Shown here in pieces: positions 20,803 through 29,911 of a stretch of DNA of 54,674 nucleotides (its first letter is position 1; every line of letters starts with the position of its first letter). A program made the translations under genes and the position numbers. Below the pieces are notes generated by a model. The model was given only the letters and a program-made list of their open reading frames with translations. It did not search any database and was not told where the DNA came from. The DNA is from Paenibacillus sp. BJ-4 (GTDB taxonomy: Bacteria; Bacillota; Bacilli; Paenibacillales; Paenibacillaceae), in NCBI RefSeq assembly GCF_020404765.1, contig NZ_JAIVEM010000087.1:1-54674 (forward strand), written 5' to 3'.

Positions 20803-21258
20803 AGCGCCCGGCGGACACGCGATGCCTGAAGCCTCATCTGGAGCACGTCAAGAAGACGCAGGGCAGATCCTGACATTTCACCGCGAAAGCCGGACGGTGA
20901 CGGAAAGCGGTTATGAGATTCGAACCCGTCACTGCCGAGTGCAGATTGCAGCGAGTGTCCACTGAAAGCCGAAAGCACCAAAGTGAAAGGAAACCGGGAA
21001 ATTGCGGGCAGCTTGAACTATTGGCGGCAAAAGAAACAGATGCGGGAGCGGCTGCGCAGCGAGGACGGGTATGTGCTTTCGGTACGGCGCATGATCGAGC
21101 CAGAGAGTGTGTTTGGGCAAATGAAGAACAACCGGGGATTCCGGCGTTTCCTGCTTCACGGCTTACCCAAAGTAAGCCTGGAGGCCGGGTGGCTTTGCCT
21201 TGCCCACAATCTGCTTAAAAAAGCAGCGATGCGGAAAAACGCAAACGGGACAACGTAG
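20803..21258 (+). pseudogene. IS1182-type transposase remnant with frameshift
   Basis: Two overlapping plus-strand frames together give the C-terminal part of a DDE transposase. The first frame has PGGHAMPEA and, further on, LTFHRESRTVTESGYEI, then hits a stop near 20967. The second picks up as ADCSECPLKAES and continues with KVKGNREI, MIEPESVFGQMKNNRGFRRF and SLEAGWLCLAHNLLKKA to the stop at 21258. The cysteine pair (CSECPL) and the ESVFGQ-KNNRGFRRF motif are typical of IS1182-family enzymes. The N-terminal half is missing and one frameshift interrupts the rest, so it cannot be active. The element lies upstream of and divergent from the PKS operon. Confidence 0.75.
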
Positions 21259-21283
21259 GATAGGCCTCTGCGTTGTCCCGTTT
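21243..21283 (+). terminator. hairpin at end of IS1182 remnant
   Basis: A perfect 13-bp inverted repeat (21243-21255 with 21271-21283; AAACGGGACAACG arm) directly spans the end of the transposase remnant. The following Ts are few, so it may be a structural end of the element as well as a terminator. A second inverted repeat (CGTATCGGTG/CACCGATACG) follows at about 21287-21317. Confidence 0.55.
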
Positions 21284-21387
21284 GAACGTATCGGTGGTAA
21301 TGCTCATCACCGATACGATTTTCAGGGGCATTTGAGACAGCCCCTTTATTTTATAGTGCTATTCTTATATATCCACTAATCCGTTCA

Positions 21388-22794
21388 TTAGAACCATTGA
21401 TGATGGAATACGCCTTCTTTGTCCACACGTTTGAACGTATGTGCGCCGAAGTAGTCACGTTGCGCTTGCAGCAGGTTTGCTGGCAAACGTTCAGTGCGGT
21501 AGCTGTCATAATATGCAAGCGCGCTGGAGAATCCAGGCACCGGAATACCTTGAGATACAGCCACAGAAATCACCTGACGCCATGCATTTTGATAATTTTC
21601 TACTACGTTTTTGAAATAGGAATCCAGCAACAGGTTTTTCAAGGCAGGATCACGGTCATAGGCATCCTTGATGTTTTGCAGGAATTGTGAACGGATAATG
21701 CAACCGCCACGGAAAATCATAGCGATTTTTCCATATTTCAAATCCCAATTGTATTCATCGGAAGCTGCGCGCATTTGAGCAAAACCTTGAGCATAAGACA
21801 CGATTTTACTTGCAAACAGTGCTTTACGTACGCTTTCGATAAATTCTTTTTTGTCGCCGCTGAAGGATTCAGCAGTAGGACCACTCAGCACTTTGCTTGC
21901 GGCAACGCGCTCGTCTTTCATAGCAGACAAGAAGCGGGAGAATACGGACTCGGTAATCATGGACAGTGGTACACCCAGATCGAGCGCACTTTGGCTTGTC
22001 CATTTGCCAGTACCTTTTTGACCTGCTGCATCCAGAATAACATCTACCATTGGTTTGCCTGTTTCAGGGTCATATTTGGAGAAGATGTCAGCCGTAATTT
22101 CAATCAGATAGCTGTCCAGTTCGCCTTTATTCCATTCCGTAAAGATTTCATGCAGTTCTTCGGCACTCACGTTCAGGACTGATTTCAACAGGTGATAAGC
22201 TTCACCAATCAATTGCATGTCGCCATACTCGATACCGTTATGCACCATTTTTACGTAGTGACCAGCACCGTCAGGACCGATATATGTACAGCACGGGTCG
22301 CCTTCCACTTTAGCAGAGATTGCTGTCAGAATTGGCTCTACCAGTTTGTAGGCACTTTCTTGTCCACCCGGCATGATAGCAGGACCGTTCAAGGCACCTT
22401 CTTCACCACCGGATACGCCTGTACCAATAAAGCGAAGTCCTTTTTCTTCCAGTTCCTTGCTGCGGCGCTGTGTATCAGGGAAGTAGGCATTGCCTCCGTC
22501 TATAATAATGTCGCCCTTGTCCAGATGAGGCACAAGCTGTTCAATCGTAGCATCTGTTGCTTTACCCGCTTGAACCATGATCAGGATTTTACGGGGCGAT
22601 TCCAGTGAGTTCACAAATTCTTCAATGGAGAAAGTACCCGTCAGTTTTTTACCTTCTGCTTCTTTGATAAGATCGTGCGTTTTTTCTGGAGAGCGGTTAA
22701 AAACCGAGACAGTGAAGCCTCTGCTCTCAATATTAAGGGCCAAATTCTTACCCATTACCGCCAGGCCGATCACACCAATCTGCTGTTTTGCCAT
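21388..22794 (-). CDS. gndA: 6-phosphogluconate dehydrogenase, decarboxylating
   Basis: Oxidises 6-phosphogluconate to ribulose-5-phosphate and CO2 in the oxidative pentose phosphate pathway, in the cytosol. The N-terminal Rossmann motif [12 protein letters not shown], followed by NRSPEKT, fits an NADP-type dinucleotide site. [12 protein letters not shown], the 6PGDH signature GVSGGEEGA and the catalytic [13 protein letters not shown] are all present. The ATG at 22794 gives 468 residues, the usual family length, and has GAGG six bases upstream; eight extra codons upstream lack support. The gene stands alone. Confidence 0.97.
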   Translation of the reverse strand: MAKQQIGVIGLAVMGKNLALNIESRGFTVSVFNRSPEKTHDLIKEAEGKKLTGTFSIEEFVNSLESPRKILIMVQAGKATDATIEQLVPHLDKGDIIIDGGNAYFPDTQRRSKELEEKGLRFIGTGVSGGEEGALNGPAIMPGGQESAYKLVEPILTAISAKVEGDPCCTYIGPDGAGHYVKMVHNGIEYGDMQLIGEAYHLLKSVLNVSAEELHEIFTEWNKGELDSYLIEITADIFSKYDPETGKPMVDVILDAAGQKGTGKWTSQSALDLGVPLSMITESVFSRFLSAMKDERVAASKVLSGPTAESFSGDKKEFIESVRKALFASKIVSYAQGFAQMRAASDEYNWDLKYGKIAMIFRGGCIIRSQFLQNIKDAYDRDPALKNLLLDSYFKNVVENYQNAWRQVISVAVSQGIPVPGFSSALAYYDSYRTERLPANLLQAQRDYFGAHTFKRVDKEGVFHHQWF

Positions 22795-22935
22795 CTGGTT
22801 CCTCATCCTTTGCAACATATTTTTTATTCTATATCGCCGCTTTACCGCATTACACTTTATGTGAATCGGAACACGCGCACTTCTATTTTAACGTTTTTGG
22901 TGTCAGAAGTGAACCCCTGTCTATTTGCAGAGCAA

Positions 22936-22959
22936 AACACCCCATTTTCATGAGGTGTT
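22936..22959 (-). terminator. intrinsic terminator
   Basis: On the minus strand a 10-bp stem (AACACCTCAT with ATGGGGTGTT, one G-U) with a four-base loop follows the stop of the gene at 22968-23567 by nine bases. The T-run after it is short, so efficiency is uncertain. Confidence 0.6.
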
Positions 22960-22967
22960 CAGATGTA

Positions 22968-23567
22968 CTACGCTTCCATCATCAGCAGTTGGCGGGATAG
23001 CGTTTGCAGGCGCTCTTGGCATTTCCCGGCTTTGACCGTATCTCCCTTAGTCATCGCCATGAACAACTTCTCTAATTCATCGTCCACTTCCATTTTGAGC
23101 AACAACAAACGGGTTTCACCTTCATTGGAGGCGTACATATCCTCCATTTCCTGTACTGACAGCACCGGTCCTTTCTGATAAATGACACGCTGCTTAAAGC
23201 CAGTTACCTCGACCAGACGAATGACCTCGCCGAACAAAATATTTTCCACTAAAATATGATGGTCCTTGACTCTTTTGACAACGGCATGACCTCGGGTGCT
23301 TCCAATCAGCTTCTCCAGCCACTCGGCCAGCTTGGCATCACGGATCACATAATCTCCAGCCAACTTGTAGTGTCCTGTGCGCAATTGTTGAAAACGGAGC
23401 TTCACCAGCTTGCGCCCGGTTCTCACCGACAAAACCAGATACGACTCATCCTCGCTCCAGTACAGCGAATACCCTTCCGATATCAAATCCTTGATCAGAT
23501 TATGGATATGCCGACGGCTAAACCGGAGCTCTAGATTACAATATTCTACCTCACAGCCCTTGTTCAC
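22968..23567 (-). CDS. conserved hypothetical protein, 199 aa
   Basis: I do not recognise a family. The protein is soluble with no signal peptide or membrane segment. The first half is rich in basic residues and beta-like pattern (FSRRHIHNLIKDLI, SYLVLSVRTGRKLVKLRF). The last 60 residues are acidic and helical (EMEDMYASNEGETRLLLLKM, then EVDDELEKLFMAM) and may form a coiled coil. Codon use matches the neighbours and a terminator follows. The gap between gnd and yktB, with no partner gene on the same strand, gives no functional hint. Confidence 0.75.
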   Translation of the reverse strand: MNKGCEVEYCNLELRFSRRHIHNLIKDLISEGYSLYWSEDESYLVLSVRTGRKLVKLRFQQLRTGHYKLAGDYVIRDAKLAEWLEKLIGSTRGHAVVKRVKDHHILVENILFGEVIRLVEVTGFKQRVIYQKGPVLSVQEMEDMYASNEGETRLLLLKMEVDDELEKLFMAMTKGDTVKAGKCQERLQTLSRQLLMMEA

Positions 23568-23846
23568 GGCATTCCCTCCTTTTTCAAGTCCGATTCAAGA
23601 AGTCCGGCTACAGCAAGCCTGCGGCTTTCCCGCTTGATCTTCCCTTGCTCTATTTTATACTTCATTTTATGTAAGGGTACTTGGTTATTTGACCTATTTT
23701 TATGAGTAACTGCGCACAATCCTACTTTCGCCTTATATGCTTGTACCGAGCCTGGTCTAAAGTCGGTCAAGCCCGCTGACATTATGCTATAATCGGACAT
23801 ATTACGCCAAACGATATGGATTAACCCAGATACAGGAGGAAACGGA
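23568..23846. promoter_or_regulatory. divergent intergenic region with likely yktB promoter
   Basis: About 280 bases between divergent genes. A TATAAT lies at 23788-23793 on the plus strand, with a weak -35 (GGTCAA) 17 bases upstream, about 55 bases before the yktB start. No other structure is evident. Confidence 0.45.
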
Positions 23847-24479
23847 ATGACATTCAGTGGATTTACTGCAAAGGACTTTGAGGTTTTTGAAATACCAGGG
23901 CTGGAGCCTCGCATGGAGGTATTAATTCAGCAGGTTCGGCCCAAGCTGGAGGCGATTGGCGAGGAACTAGCCCCGTTCCTGACAGAATTATGTGGCGAGC
24001 CTATGCACGTTCACGTTGCTAAGCATGCACGGCGCAAAGTCAATCCCCCTAAGGACACTTGGGTAGCGTGGGCAGCGAACAAACGTGGCTACAAGGCGCT
24101 GCCACATTTTGAGGTAGGTATGTTCGCTTCCCATATCTTCGTCATATTCGCAATCATTTATGAAAGTCCGAATAAAACCACGTTTGCCCAGGCGCTTGAA
24201 GCCAACCTGAGCGATGTGCGCGCTAACATACCGGGTCATTTTTACTGGTCCATGGATCATATGGCTCCAGAAGGCACAGAACAGCAGCAAATGGACACTA
24301 AAGAGTTTCAAAATATCATTAACAAGCTGCAGCAGGTGAAAAAAGCCGAGGTGATGTGTGGGGTCCGTATTGATCGGAATGACCCTCTCGCCAGTGACGG
24401 AGCAGCCTTGCTGCAGACGGTATGTTCCACCTTTGAGCAATTGCTGCCACTGTACCGGATGGCTTTTCCGAAAGAGTAG
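23847..24479 (+). CDS. yktB: YktB-type UPF0637/DUF1054 protein
   Basis: A 210-residue cytosolic protein of unknown function. It follows the DUF1054 pattern: FSGFTAKDFEVF at the start, HVAKHARRKVNPP-DTWVAW in the middle, PHFEVGMFASHIFVIFAIIYE and GHFYWSMDH later. AGGAGG lies eight bases before the ATG. The length fits the family, whose B. subtilis member is YktB. It converges on the MFS gene, with stops 26 bases apart. Confidence 0.9.
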   Translation: MTFSGFTAKDFEVFEIPGLEPRMEVLIQQVRPKLEAIGEELAPFLTELCGEPMHVHVAKHARRKVNPPKDTWVAWAANKRGYKALPHFEVGMFASHIFVIFAIIYESPNKTTFAQALEANLSDVRANIPGHFYWSMDHMAPEGTEQQQMDTKEFQNIINKLQQVKKAEVMCGVRIDRNDPLASDGAALLQTVCSTFEQLLPLYRMAFPKE

Positions 24480-24505
24480 CCTCGCTCGCGCTTTTAAGGC
24501 ACTGT

Positions 24506-25789
24506 TTAGGCCCGAACGGTTTTTCTACGTGGATGACGCGCCAGAGCCAAATGGCAGCCAAACATAAGCAGCATCACGACACCACTAATGATAAATGGGG
24601 CTGTGTGTCCTGCACGGTCCCATAGGAATCCTGATACGAGCGGACCGATAACCATACCCGAGCCTTGGAGCGTGAGAAAAAAGCCCCATACTGTCGCTCG
24701 TTCGCTTTCCGGGATCAATTGGGCTAGAAACGTATTCCAAGCAGGCAAAATGAGAGCATATCCCAAACCAATAAGCGTTACGGCTAAGAACACAAGCGGA
24801 ATAGATCGGACGGTTGAGAAGAAAAACAACGTAATTCCGGCAAGCAAAAAACCAATGTGCAGGAAATACTCTGTTCCAAGTCGATCAACCAGCTTACCGC
24901 ACGGGATCAGTGCCAGCACAGTCACGCCACCGCCTGCAATCAAAAGCACGCTGTACAGGTTCGGTGAAATTCCGAGGTCCGTTCGTGCGTACAGCGTCAG
25001 TACCGGGCTGATCAGACCGATGACAAACGACTGCAAAAACAGAGCCGGATAAATAAGTGGATTGACGTTTAGCTTGGTTTTGAGCGTGCTGATCGTCTCC
25101 TTGATTCCTTTCCATACTTGCTGCTTCCGCTTTATGGCCCCGTCGGAAGACACTACAGCGCTTCGTTCGGGGTTTCTTGCAGCAATTGTTTTGTTCGATC
25201 CGGGCAGCATGAGGGCAACCAGCAACAGCACAATGCTGCATCCTATTAAAATCAGAAACACCATTCCGTAAGAATGCCTATAATATGCCATAGCAAAGTT
25301 CATAACGAGCGGTCCAAGCCCAGTCCCGCCCATGGACGCAATTTCCAGTGTTCCCATCGCTGCGCCGTTGCTATTATTAGGTCCAGACATTTCGGTCGTT
25401 CCGGTCATGACACAAGGCCAGAGCGGAGAGGTGCCCAGTCCAAGCAGCAGGCACGCTAGCACGAGCCACACAGGCTCCGTCAGCAAGCTTAGCATAGTGA
25501 TTGCTACAAGTGTAAATAACAGCGCGGTCGACATCGTTCCGCGGTAGCCGAGTCGTTCGGCCATCCAGCCCGCCGGCGCCCGAAACGCATTGTCGCCAAA
25601 ATATTGAAGAGAAAAGGCCAAACCGATAATTCCCGCCGACAGTCCGAGTGTTTCCCCCATATATACCGGCAGGATGGCCACCAGTAGAGAGCCCTTCATA
25701 AATTCGACCAGAAATACGAGCACCCATAATTGCGCAAAAAAAGGAGACCACAGCCGTCGCGGAGCGTTTTCGTGTCCAATTTTACTCAT
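24506..25789 (-). CDS. MFS transporter, 12 TM
   Basis: A major facilitator protein of about 427 residues with twelve hydrophobic segments and a central cytoplasmic loop rich in Lys/Arg (about 215-245). The first half has the loop motif DNAFRAPAGWMAERLGYRG, the usual position of the MFS A-motif. The pattern (VLVFLVEFMKGSLLVAILPVY at the first helix) resembles multidrug exporters and YfmO-like proteins; the substrate cannot be read. The start is uncertain: ATG 25789 has GAGG 11 bases upstream; a GTG at 25798 has AAGG seven bases upstream. It is a single gene, convergent with yktB and divergent from speA. Confidence 0.9.
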   Translation of the reverse strand: MSKIGHENAPRRLWSPFFAQLWVLVFLVEFMKGSLLVAILPVYMGETLGLSAGIIGLAFSLQYFGDNAFRAPAGWMAERLGYRGTMSTALLFTLVAITMLSLLTEPVWLVLACLLLGLGTSPLWPCVMTGTTEMSGPNNSNGAAMGTLEIASMGGTGLGPLVMNFAMAYYRHSYGMVFLILIGCSIVLLLVALMLPGSNKTIAARNPERSAVVSSDGAIKRKQQVWKGIKETISTLKTKLNVNPLIYPALFLQSFVIGLISPVLTLYARTDLGISPNLYSVLLIAGGGVTVLALIPCGKLVDRLGTEYFLHIGFLLAGITLFFFSTVRSIPLVFLAVTLIGLGYALILPAWNTFLAQLIPESERATVWGFFLTLQGSGMVIGPLVSGFLWDRAGHTAPFIISGVVMLLMFGCHLALARHPRRKTVRA

Positions 25790-25882
25790 CCGTCCCACAT
25801 CCTCACCTTCGTTTTTTGGGGTTATCCAGTCCAGGTTCTCCCACTACTCCACTATTCCACAAATAAATGCATCCTTAACCGC

Positions 25883-25910
25883 TTGCATTCCTACTTCAAA
25901 CTGCTATACT
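25883..25910 (+). promoter_or_regulatory. putative sigma-A promoter of speA
   Basis: TTGCAT (25883-25888), 16-base spacer, TATACT (25905-25910), about 65 bases before the speA start. A short inverted repeat follows in the leader (CAGGATT 25936-25942 and AATCCTG 25947-25953), just upstream of the ribosome site. Confidence 0.55.
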
Positions 25911-25976
25911 CAATTTTGTTCTATTATCAATTGCACAGGATTGTCGAATCCTGCATGAAAGGTTGTGACAACACTA

Positions 25977-27452
25977 ATGAATCAAAGCAACACCCCGCTT
26001 TTTACTGCTTTGAAAAAGCATGCTCAGAGCAATCCGGTTCAATTTCACATCCCAGGTCATAAAAAGGGAGTGGGGGCAGATCCGGAATTTCGCGAATTTA
26101 TGGGGGATAATGCCTTTTCCATAGATATGATCAACATCGCTCCATTGGACGATCTGCATCAGCCAACAGGCGTGATCGAAGAAGCTCAAAAGCTTGCAGC
26201 AGAAGCCTTTGGAGCTGATTATACGTATTACAGTGTACAGGGGACAAGCGGAGCCATCATCACCATGATTATGTCCATTTGCATGCCGGGTGATAAAATT
26301 ATTGTACCCCGAAATATACACAAATCCATAATGTCTGCCATCATCTTTGCTGGTGCGAAGCCGGTATTCATTTCTCCAGTCAGTGATGAGAATCTCGGTA
26401 TTCACCACGGGGTTACAACCAAGTCCGTACGCCGGGCATTGGAACGTCACCCTGACGCCAAGGGCGTCCTTGTCATCAACCCGACATATTACGGTGTGTG
26501 CGCCGATCTGAAGGAAATCGTAGATCTCGCTCACAGCTATAATGTGCCGGTCCTGGTCGATGAGGCTCACGGTGTATTGATTCATTTTCATGCTGATCTG
26601 CCGATGTCCGCCATGGAGGCGGGAGCAGACATGTCAGCTACCAGCATACACAAGCTGGGCGGTTCCCTGACACAAAGCTCGATTCTGAATGTGAACACTA
26701 AGAACGGATACATTAATCCGCAGCGTGTACAAACTATTTTTAGTATGCTGACTACGACATCCACTTCGTATATTCTGCTGGCTTCGTTGGACACATCCCG
26801 ACGTAACCTGGCGCTTAACGGCCATGAAATAGCACAACGCGCTCTGGATTTGGCTGAATATTGCCGTGCAGAGGTCAACAAGATTGAAGGTCTGTATTGC
26901 TTTGGAAGTGAAATTCTCGGCACGGAAGCTACCTATGATTATGATCCAACCAAAGTTACGGTTCATATCCGCCATTTGGGCCTTACCGGGTACGACGTGG
27001 AAAATTGGCTGAGAGATCACTACAATATCGAGGTTGAGCTTAGCGATATGTACAATATTCTCTGTCTGGTGACCCCAGGGGATACCAAAGAGGATGTTGA
27101 TATTTTATTGAAGGCTCTGCGTGAGCTGGCTTCTATACATTATTCTACAGGTCAGCAGCATGAGCTGGTTGTAAAAATACCGGATATCCCGCAGCTCTCC
27201 CTTATTCCGAGAGACGCTTTCTACGGAGATACGGAAGTCGTTCCATTTAAGGAGTCGGCTGGTCGTATTATTGCAGAGTTTATTTATGTATATCCGCCGG
27301 GTATTCCGATCCTGCTGCCGGGCGAAGTAATCTCACAAGACAATATTGATTATATTGTCGATCATGTGGAAGTAGGCCTGCCTGTTAAAGGGCCTGAGGA
27401 TCGAACGGTACATCAGGTCAAGGTTATCGTCGAAACGGACGCCATTTCATAA
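25977..27452 (+). CDS. speA: arginine decarboxylase (PLP-dependent, Orn/Lys/Arg decarboxylase family)
   Basis: Converts arginine to agmatine, the first step of putrescine and spermidine synthesis. The sequence matches the short Bacillus SpeA type almost throughout: PVQFHIPGHKKG near the start, FSIDMINIAPLDDLH, the PLP region VLVDEAHGVLIHFH and the Schiff-base lysine in TSIHKLGGSLTQSS, then STSYILLASLD and YPPGIPILLPGE. I chose ATG 25977 (491 residues) because it aligns with the SpeA start. A GTG 12 bases earlier is also open, and the GAAAGG ribosome-like site is badly placed for both. No other polyamine gene is adjacent. Confidence 0.95.
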   Translation: MNQSNTPLFTALKKHAQSNPVQFHIPGHKKGVGADPEFREFMGDNAFSIDMINIAPLDDLHQPTGVIEEAQKLAAEAFGADYTYYSVQGTSGAIITMIMSICMPGDKIIVPRNIHKSIMSAIIFAGAKPVFISPVSDENLGIHHGVTTKSVRRALERHPDAKGVLVINPTYYGVCADLKEIVDLAHSYNVPVLVDEAHGVLIHFHADLPMSAMEAGADMSATSIHKLGGSLTQSSILNVNTKNGYINPQRVQTIFSMLTTTSTSYILLASLDTSRRNLALNGHEIAQRALDLAEYCRAEVNKIEGLYCFGSEILGTEATYDYDPTKVTVHIRHLGLTGYDVENWLRDHYNIEVELSDMYNILCLVTPGDTKEDVDILLKALRELASIHYSTGQQHELVVKIPDIPQLSLIPRDAFYGDTEVVPFKESAGRIIAEFIYVYPPGIPILLPGEVISQDNIDYIVDHVEVGLPVKGPEDRTVHQVKVIVETDAIS

Positions 27453-27501
27453 TGCTGATCTGAGAAGCCCTGCTTGCAATATATATCGATAGTCAACAAA
27501 A

Positions 27502-27524
27502 AAGCCCCCGTTTGGGGGCTTCTT
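27502..27524. terminator. bidirectional terminator between speA and the DUF1292 gene
   Basis: Perfect 8-bp stem AAGCCCCC/GGGGGCTT with a four-base loop, with As upstream and Ts downstream. It serves both convergent genes. Confidence 0.85.
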
Positions 27525-27564
27525 AATGTCTTGAAGAGCATTCTAACAGCTGCTATATCCAATT

Positions 27565-27870
27565 CTATTCGTATTGGGCAACAAGCTCGCTATATGCAGC
27601 TTCTACACGTTTCCATTCATCTTCGTCCTCAATATTGTAAAGCACCATTTCTTCGTTTTCTTCTTCCATACGAAGAATAATGCCATCCGCTTCAGGATTG
27701 CCTCGCTCCAGCAGAAGGGCGTAAACGTGATCTTCTACGTCAAAGGTCTCTACCAGCACCATTTCTACATCTTTACCATTTTCATCAGTTAGCGTAAGAA
27801 CCATTTCTTCATGTTCGTGGTCATGATCGTGGTTGCAGGCTTCACCGTGTTCATGTTTGTGATCACTCAT
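27565..27870 (-). CDS. DUF1292 (YrzB/UPF0473-like) protein with His-rich N-terminus
   Basis: A small acidic protein of 101 residues. From about residue 23 it follows the DUF1292 pattern (VLTLTDENGKDVEMVLVETF, then YALLL, IILRMEEE and EDEWKRVEAAY). The first 21 residues are rich in His, Asp and Glu (HKHEHG, NHDHDHEHEE) and could bind Zn or Ni; this is not a core part of the family. ATG 27870 is supported by AGGTAGG seven bases upstream; a TTG at 27888 is less likely. The function of DUF1292 proteins is unknown. Confidence 0.85.
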   Translation of the reverse strand: MSDHKHEHGEACNHDHDHEHEEMVLTLTDENGKDVEMVLVETFDVEDHVYALLLERGNPEADGIILRMEEENEEMVLYNIEDEDEWKRVEAAYSELVAQYE

Positions 27871-27949
27871 GGAAATACCTACCTTCAAATTGTTTTATTT
27901 TCCCTCGTATCGTAACATGATCAAGGATGCAGGTCAATTTGGGGTATGC

Positions 27950-28507
27950 CTAATTTATCGCTGTAATGACTTTTTCGGACACTAATGTATAGCTGCTGTC
28001 CTTGCTTTCTTTAATGTAAAAACCGACACGGTAATTCCCTGCTGTTTTGAAATCATACGTAAAGTCATTGGTACGGAACCAGAAGTTATCCTTTTGTGCT
28101 CCTTTGATATCCTGGGACTGAATATCCTTTACATTGCCCGAAGGGTCGGTGATTGCTACCTTCACTCCAGAGATATCCGTTTTCAAGGTATCAATTTGAC
28201 TGAATACATTGAATTTCACCTTGTTGCCCTTATTCACGTTACCAAACACAGTATCCCCCTTGAATAGGAACATATGCACATTAGGCTGGTCGAAAACAAC
28301 TTTTCCGCCAGAAGGATCAAAGTTTACTAATCCGTTAAAATCGCGAATAGGCACATACGTTTTTCCATCAATGACCACCGCGCTATCCTTCGACACTTCT
28401 CCATTAATAATCAGCTGCACTTGGTCCTTGGCAGATTCCGCCGAAATGACGGTCCCTCCCATTATCGAAAAGGCCATCACTAGGGCCATCACTTTTCTCC
28501 ATTTCAT
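27950..28507 (-). CDS. secreted protein with copper-amine-oxidase-N-like stalk domain
   Basis: Starts with a clear signal peptide (Lys/Arg, then a hydrophobic stretch, cleavage near VISAES at about residue 23). Residues 30-65 read as half of a copper amine oxidase N-terminal-like domain (LIINGEVSKDSAVVIDGKTY, then VPIRDF), a module common on Paenibacillus exported proteins. The last 100 residues look like a beta-sandwich (DPSGNVKDI, RTNDFTYDFKTAGNYRVGFY). Start at ATG 28507 follows GGAGGG by 10 bases. It is likely cell-envelope attached or released; no catalytic motif is seen. Confidence 0.8.
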   Translation of the reverse strand: MKWRKVMALVMAFSIMGGTVISAESAKDQVQLIINGEVSKDSAVVIDGKTYVPIRDFNGLVNFDPSGGKVVFDQPNVHMFLFKGDTVFGNVNKGNKVKFNVFSQIDTLKTDISGVKVAITDPSGNVKDIQSQDIKGAQKDNFWFRTNDFTYDFKTAGNYRVGFYIKESKDSSYTLVSEKVITAIN

Positions 28508-28708
28508 CACTACATATCCCTCCATCGTTATCTGTTAAAAAACCTTCTGTTGTACATTTATACCTTGCTCAGCCGCACAAGTTGCGCTGTGCTTCACAAA
28601 TTGTCCAAAGTTTTTGCATAGGAAGCCAAATCCTTTAGTTCCAACAGTATAGATGATAAAATACGACTATAGATGTCCTATACACATAGCCTGGAGGGTG
28701 AGCCTAAA

Positions 28709-29470
28709 ATGAGTATGACGATACAAATGCTGGGCACAGGTAGCGCCTTTGCTAAGCATTATTATAATAACAACGCGCTGCTGGACAGCGGAGAAGGCAA
28801 ACTGCTGATTGATTGCGGAACTACGGCTTCTCTGGCTCTGCACCAAATGGGCGTCCCTTTGCCTGAAATTGACGCCATTTTAATCACCCATATTCACGCG
28901 GATCATGTCGGAGGTCTGGAGGAATTCGGCTTTCAAATGAACATTCTCCACCGTCGAAAGCCTAAACTTTATATCGCTGAGCCATTAATCCATCCACTAT
29001 GGGAGCATACGCTCAAGGGCGGGATGGCGCAGCAAGGCATGATTGAAAAACTCGAAGATGTTTTTGAGGTAAACATACTAATACCTGGTAAATCTGCTAC
29101 ATTAGTATCTGGTATTGAGGTGGAGCTCATCCCTACGCGGCATATTCCCGGTAAAAACAGCTATTCCCTATTCATTAATGGTCGTCTTTTTTATAGTGCG
29201 GATATGATTTTTGATCCTGATTTGCTTCATCATCTGGTGTATGAGCGAGGATGTCAGAGTATTTTGCATGAGGTTCAACTGCAAGGTGCAGGAGAAGTCC
29301 ATACGACACTGGACGAGCTGCTAAGCTTATCAACACCTCTTCAGGAGCGAATTCATCTGATGCATTACAGTGATAATATGGAACAATTCCGGGAGAAGGC
29401 TGGAGTCATGTCCTTTCTGGAGCAACAACGCAAGTATCAGCTTGCCGAATTGGAACGTGCAAAACAGTAA
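28709..29470 (+). CDS. MBL-fold metal-dependent hydrolase
   Basis: About 253 residues of the metallo-beta-lactamase fold. The metal motif THIHADHVGGLEEFG is near residue 60, and further ligands lie in PTRHIPGKNSYS, FYSADMIFDP and the final LMHYSD. This arrangement resembles RNase Z/ElaC-like and phosphodiesterase members; the substrate is not evident. The ATG at 28709 follows GGAGGGTGA at good spacing; 12 codons upstream are open but unsupported. A terminator follows. Single gene. Confidence 0.87.
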   Translation: MSMTIQMLGTGSAFAKHYYNNNALLDSGEGKLLIDCGTTASLALHQMGVPLPEIDAILITHIHADHVGGLEEFGFQMNILHRRKPKLYIAEPLIHPLWEHTLKGGMAQQGMIEKLEDVFEVNILIPGKSATLVSGIEVELIPTRHIPGKNSYSLFINGRLFYSADMIFDPDLLHHLVYERGCQSILHEVQLQGAGEVHTTLDELLSLSTPLQERIHLMHYSDNMEQFREKAGVMSFLEQQRKYQLAELERAKQ

Positions 29471-29495
29471 CACCAAATACAGCCGGAGAAACAAA

Positions 29496-29534
29496 AAGCC
29501 GCCAAGCCTTCCTATAGAGGATGACTGGCGGCTT
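29496..29534. terminator. terminator after MBL gene
   Basis: A 9-bp perfect stem (AAGCCGCCA / TGGCGGCTT) with a 21-base loop, preceded by five As on the plus strand. It lies between convergent genes and may act on both strands, although the T-run is short. Confidence 0.6.
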
Positions 29535-29587
29535 CCGTATATTCTTGCGTTTGATAATGGGCTTAAATTTTAGTGTTGGAACCAAGG

Positions 29588-29824
29588 TCAGAACAACGGC
29601 AGCTGATCCAAATTATTGGTAGGGTCCCCATCGGCATCGCCGCGAATTCGTTTGCTTCCATCCTTCGCCTTGAACACATTTACGCCTGCAATCGAGCCTG
29701 CTTCAATCTCATTCAGCGCCTGGCTGTAATCCAAAATTCGGCCGGTGGACGTCTGAAAAGACGTAAGATCTCCATCCCTGTTTTTGCGTACTGCCGTAAT
29801 CTGTTCCCGTTCTGTGTTAGCCAT
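29588..29824 (-). CDS. DUF3892-type small protein
   Basis: A 78-residue protein matching the DUF3892 pattern: ITAVRKNRDGDLTSFQ, then GRILDYSQALNEIEAG, GVNVFKAKDGSKRIRGD and the ending DGDPTNNLDQLPLF. ATG 29824 has AAGGAG nine bases upstream. The function is unknown; these proteins are common in Firmicutes as single genes. Confidence 0.87.
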   Translation of the reverse strand: MANTEREQITAVRKNRDGDLTSFQTSTGRILDYSQALNEIEAGSIAGVNVFKAKDGSKRIRGDADGDPTNNLDQLPLF

Positions 29825-29911
29825 GCTGCATCGCTCCTTATCCATAGTATAGTGGAGGAACTTTCACTAGCATGTACCATATACAGAATTATATGCATCT
29901 AGCACTATCGT

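Noticed and set aside
22192..22608. Plus-strand frame of 138 codons over gndA
   Set aside because: Shadow of the 6-phosphogluconate dehydrogenase gene; composition and lack of start signals argue against coding.
25974..26591. Minus-strand frame of 205 codons over speA
   Set aside because: Antisense shadow of a strongly conserved gene, no ribosome site and no recognisable protein.
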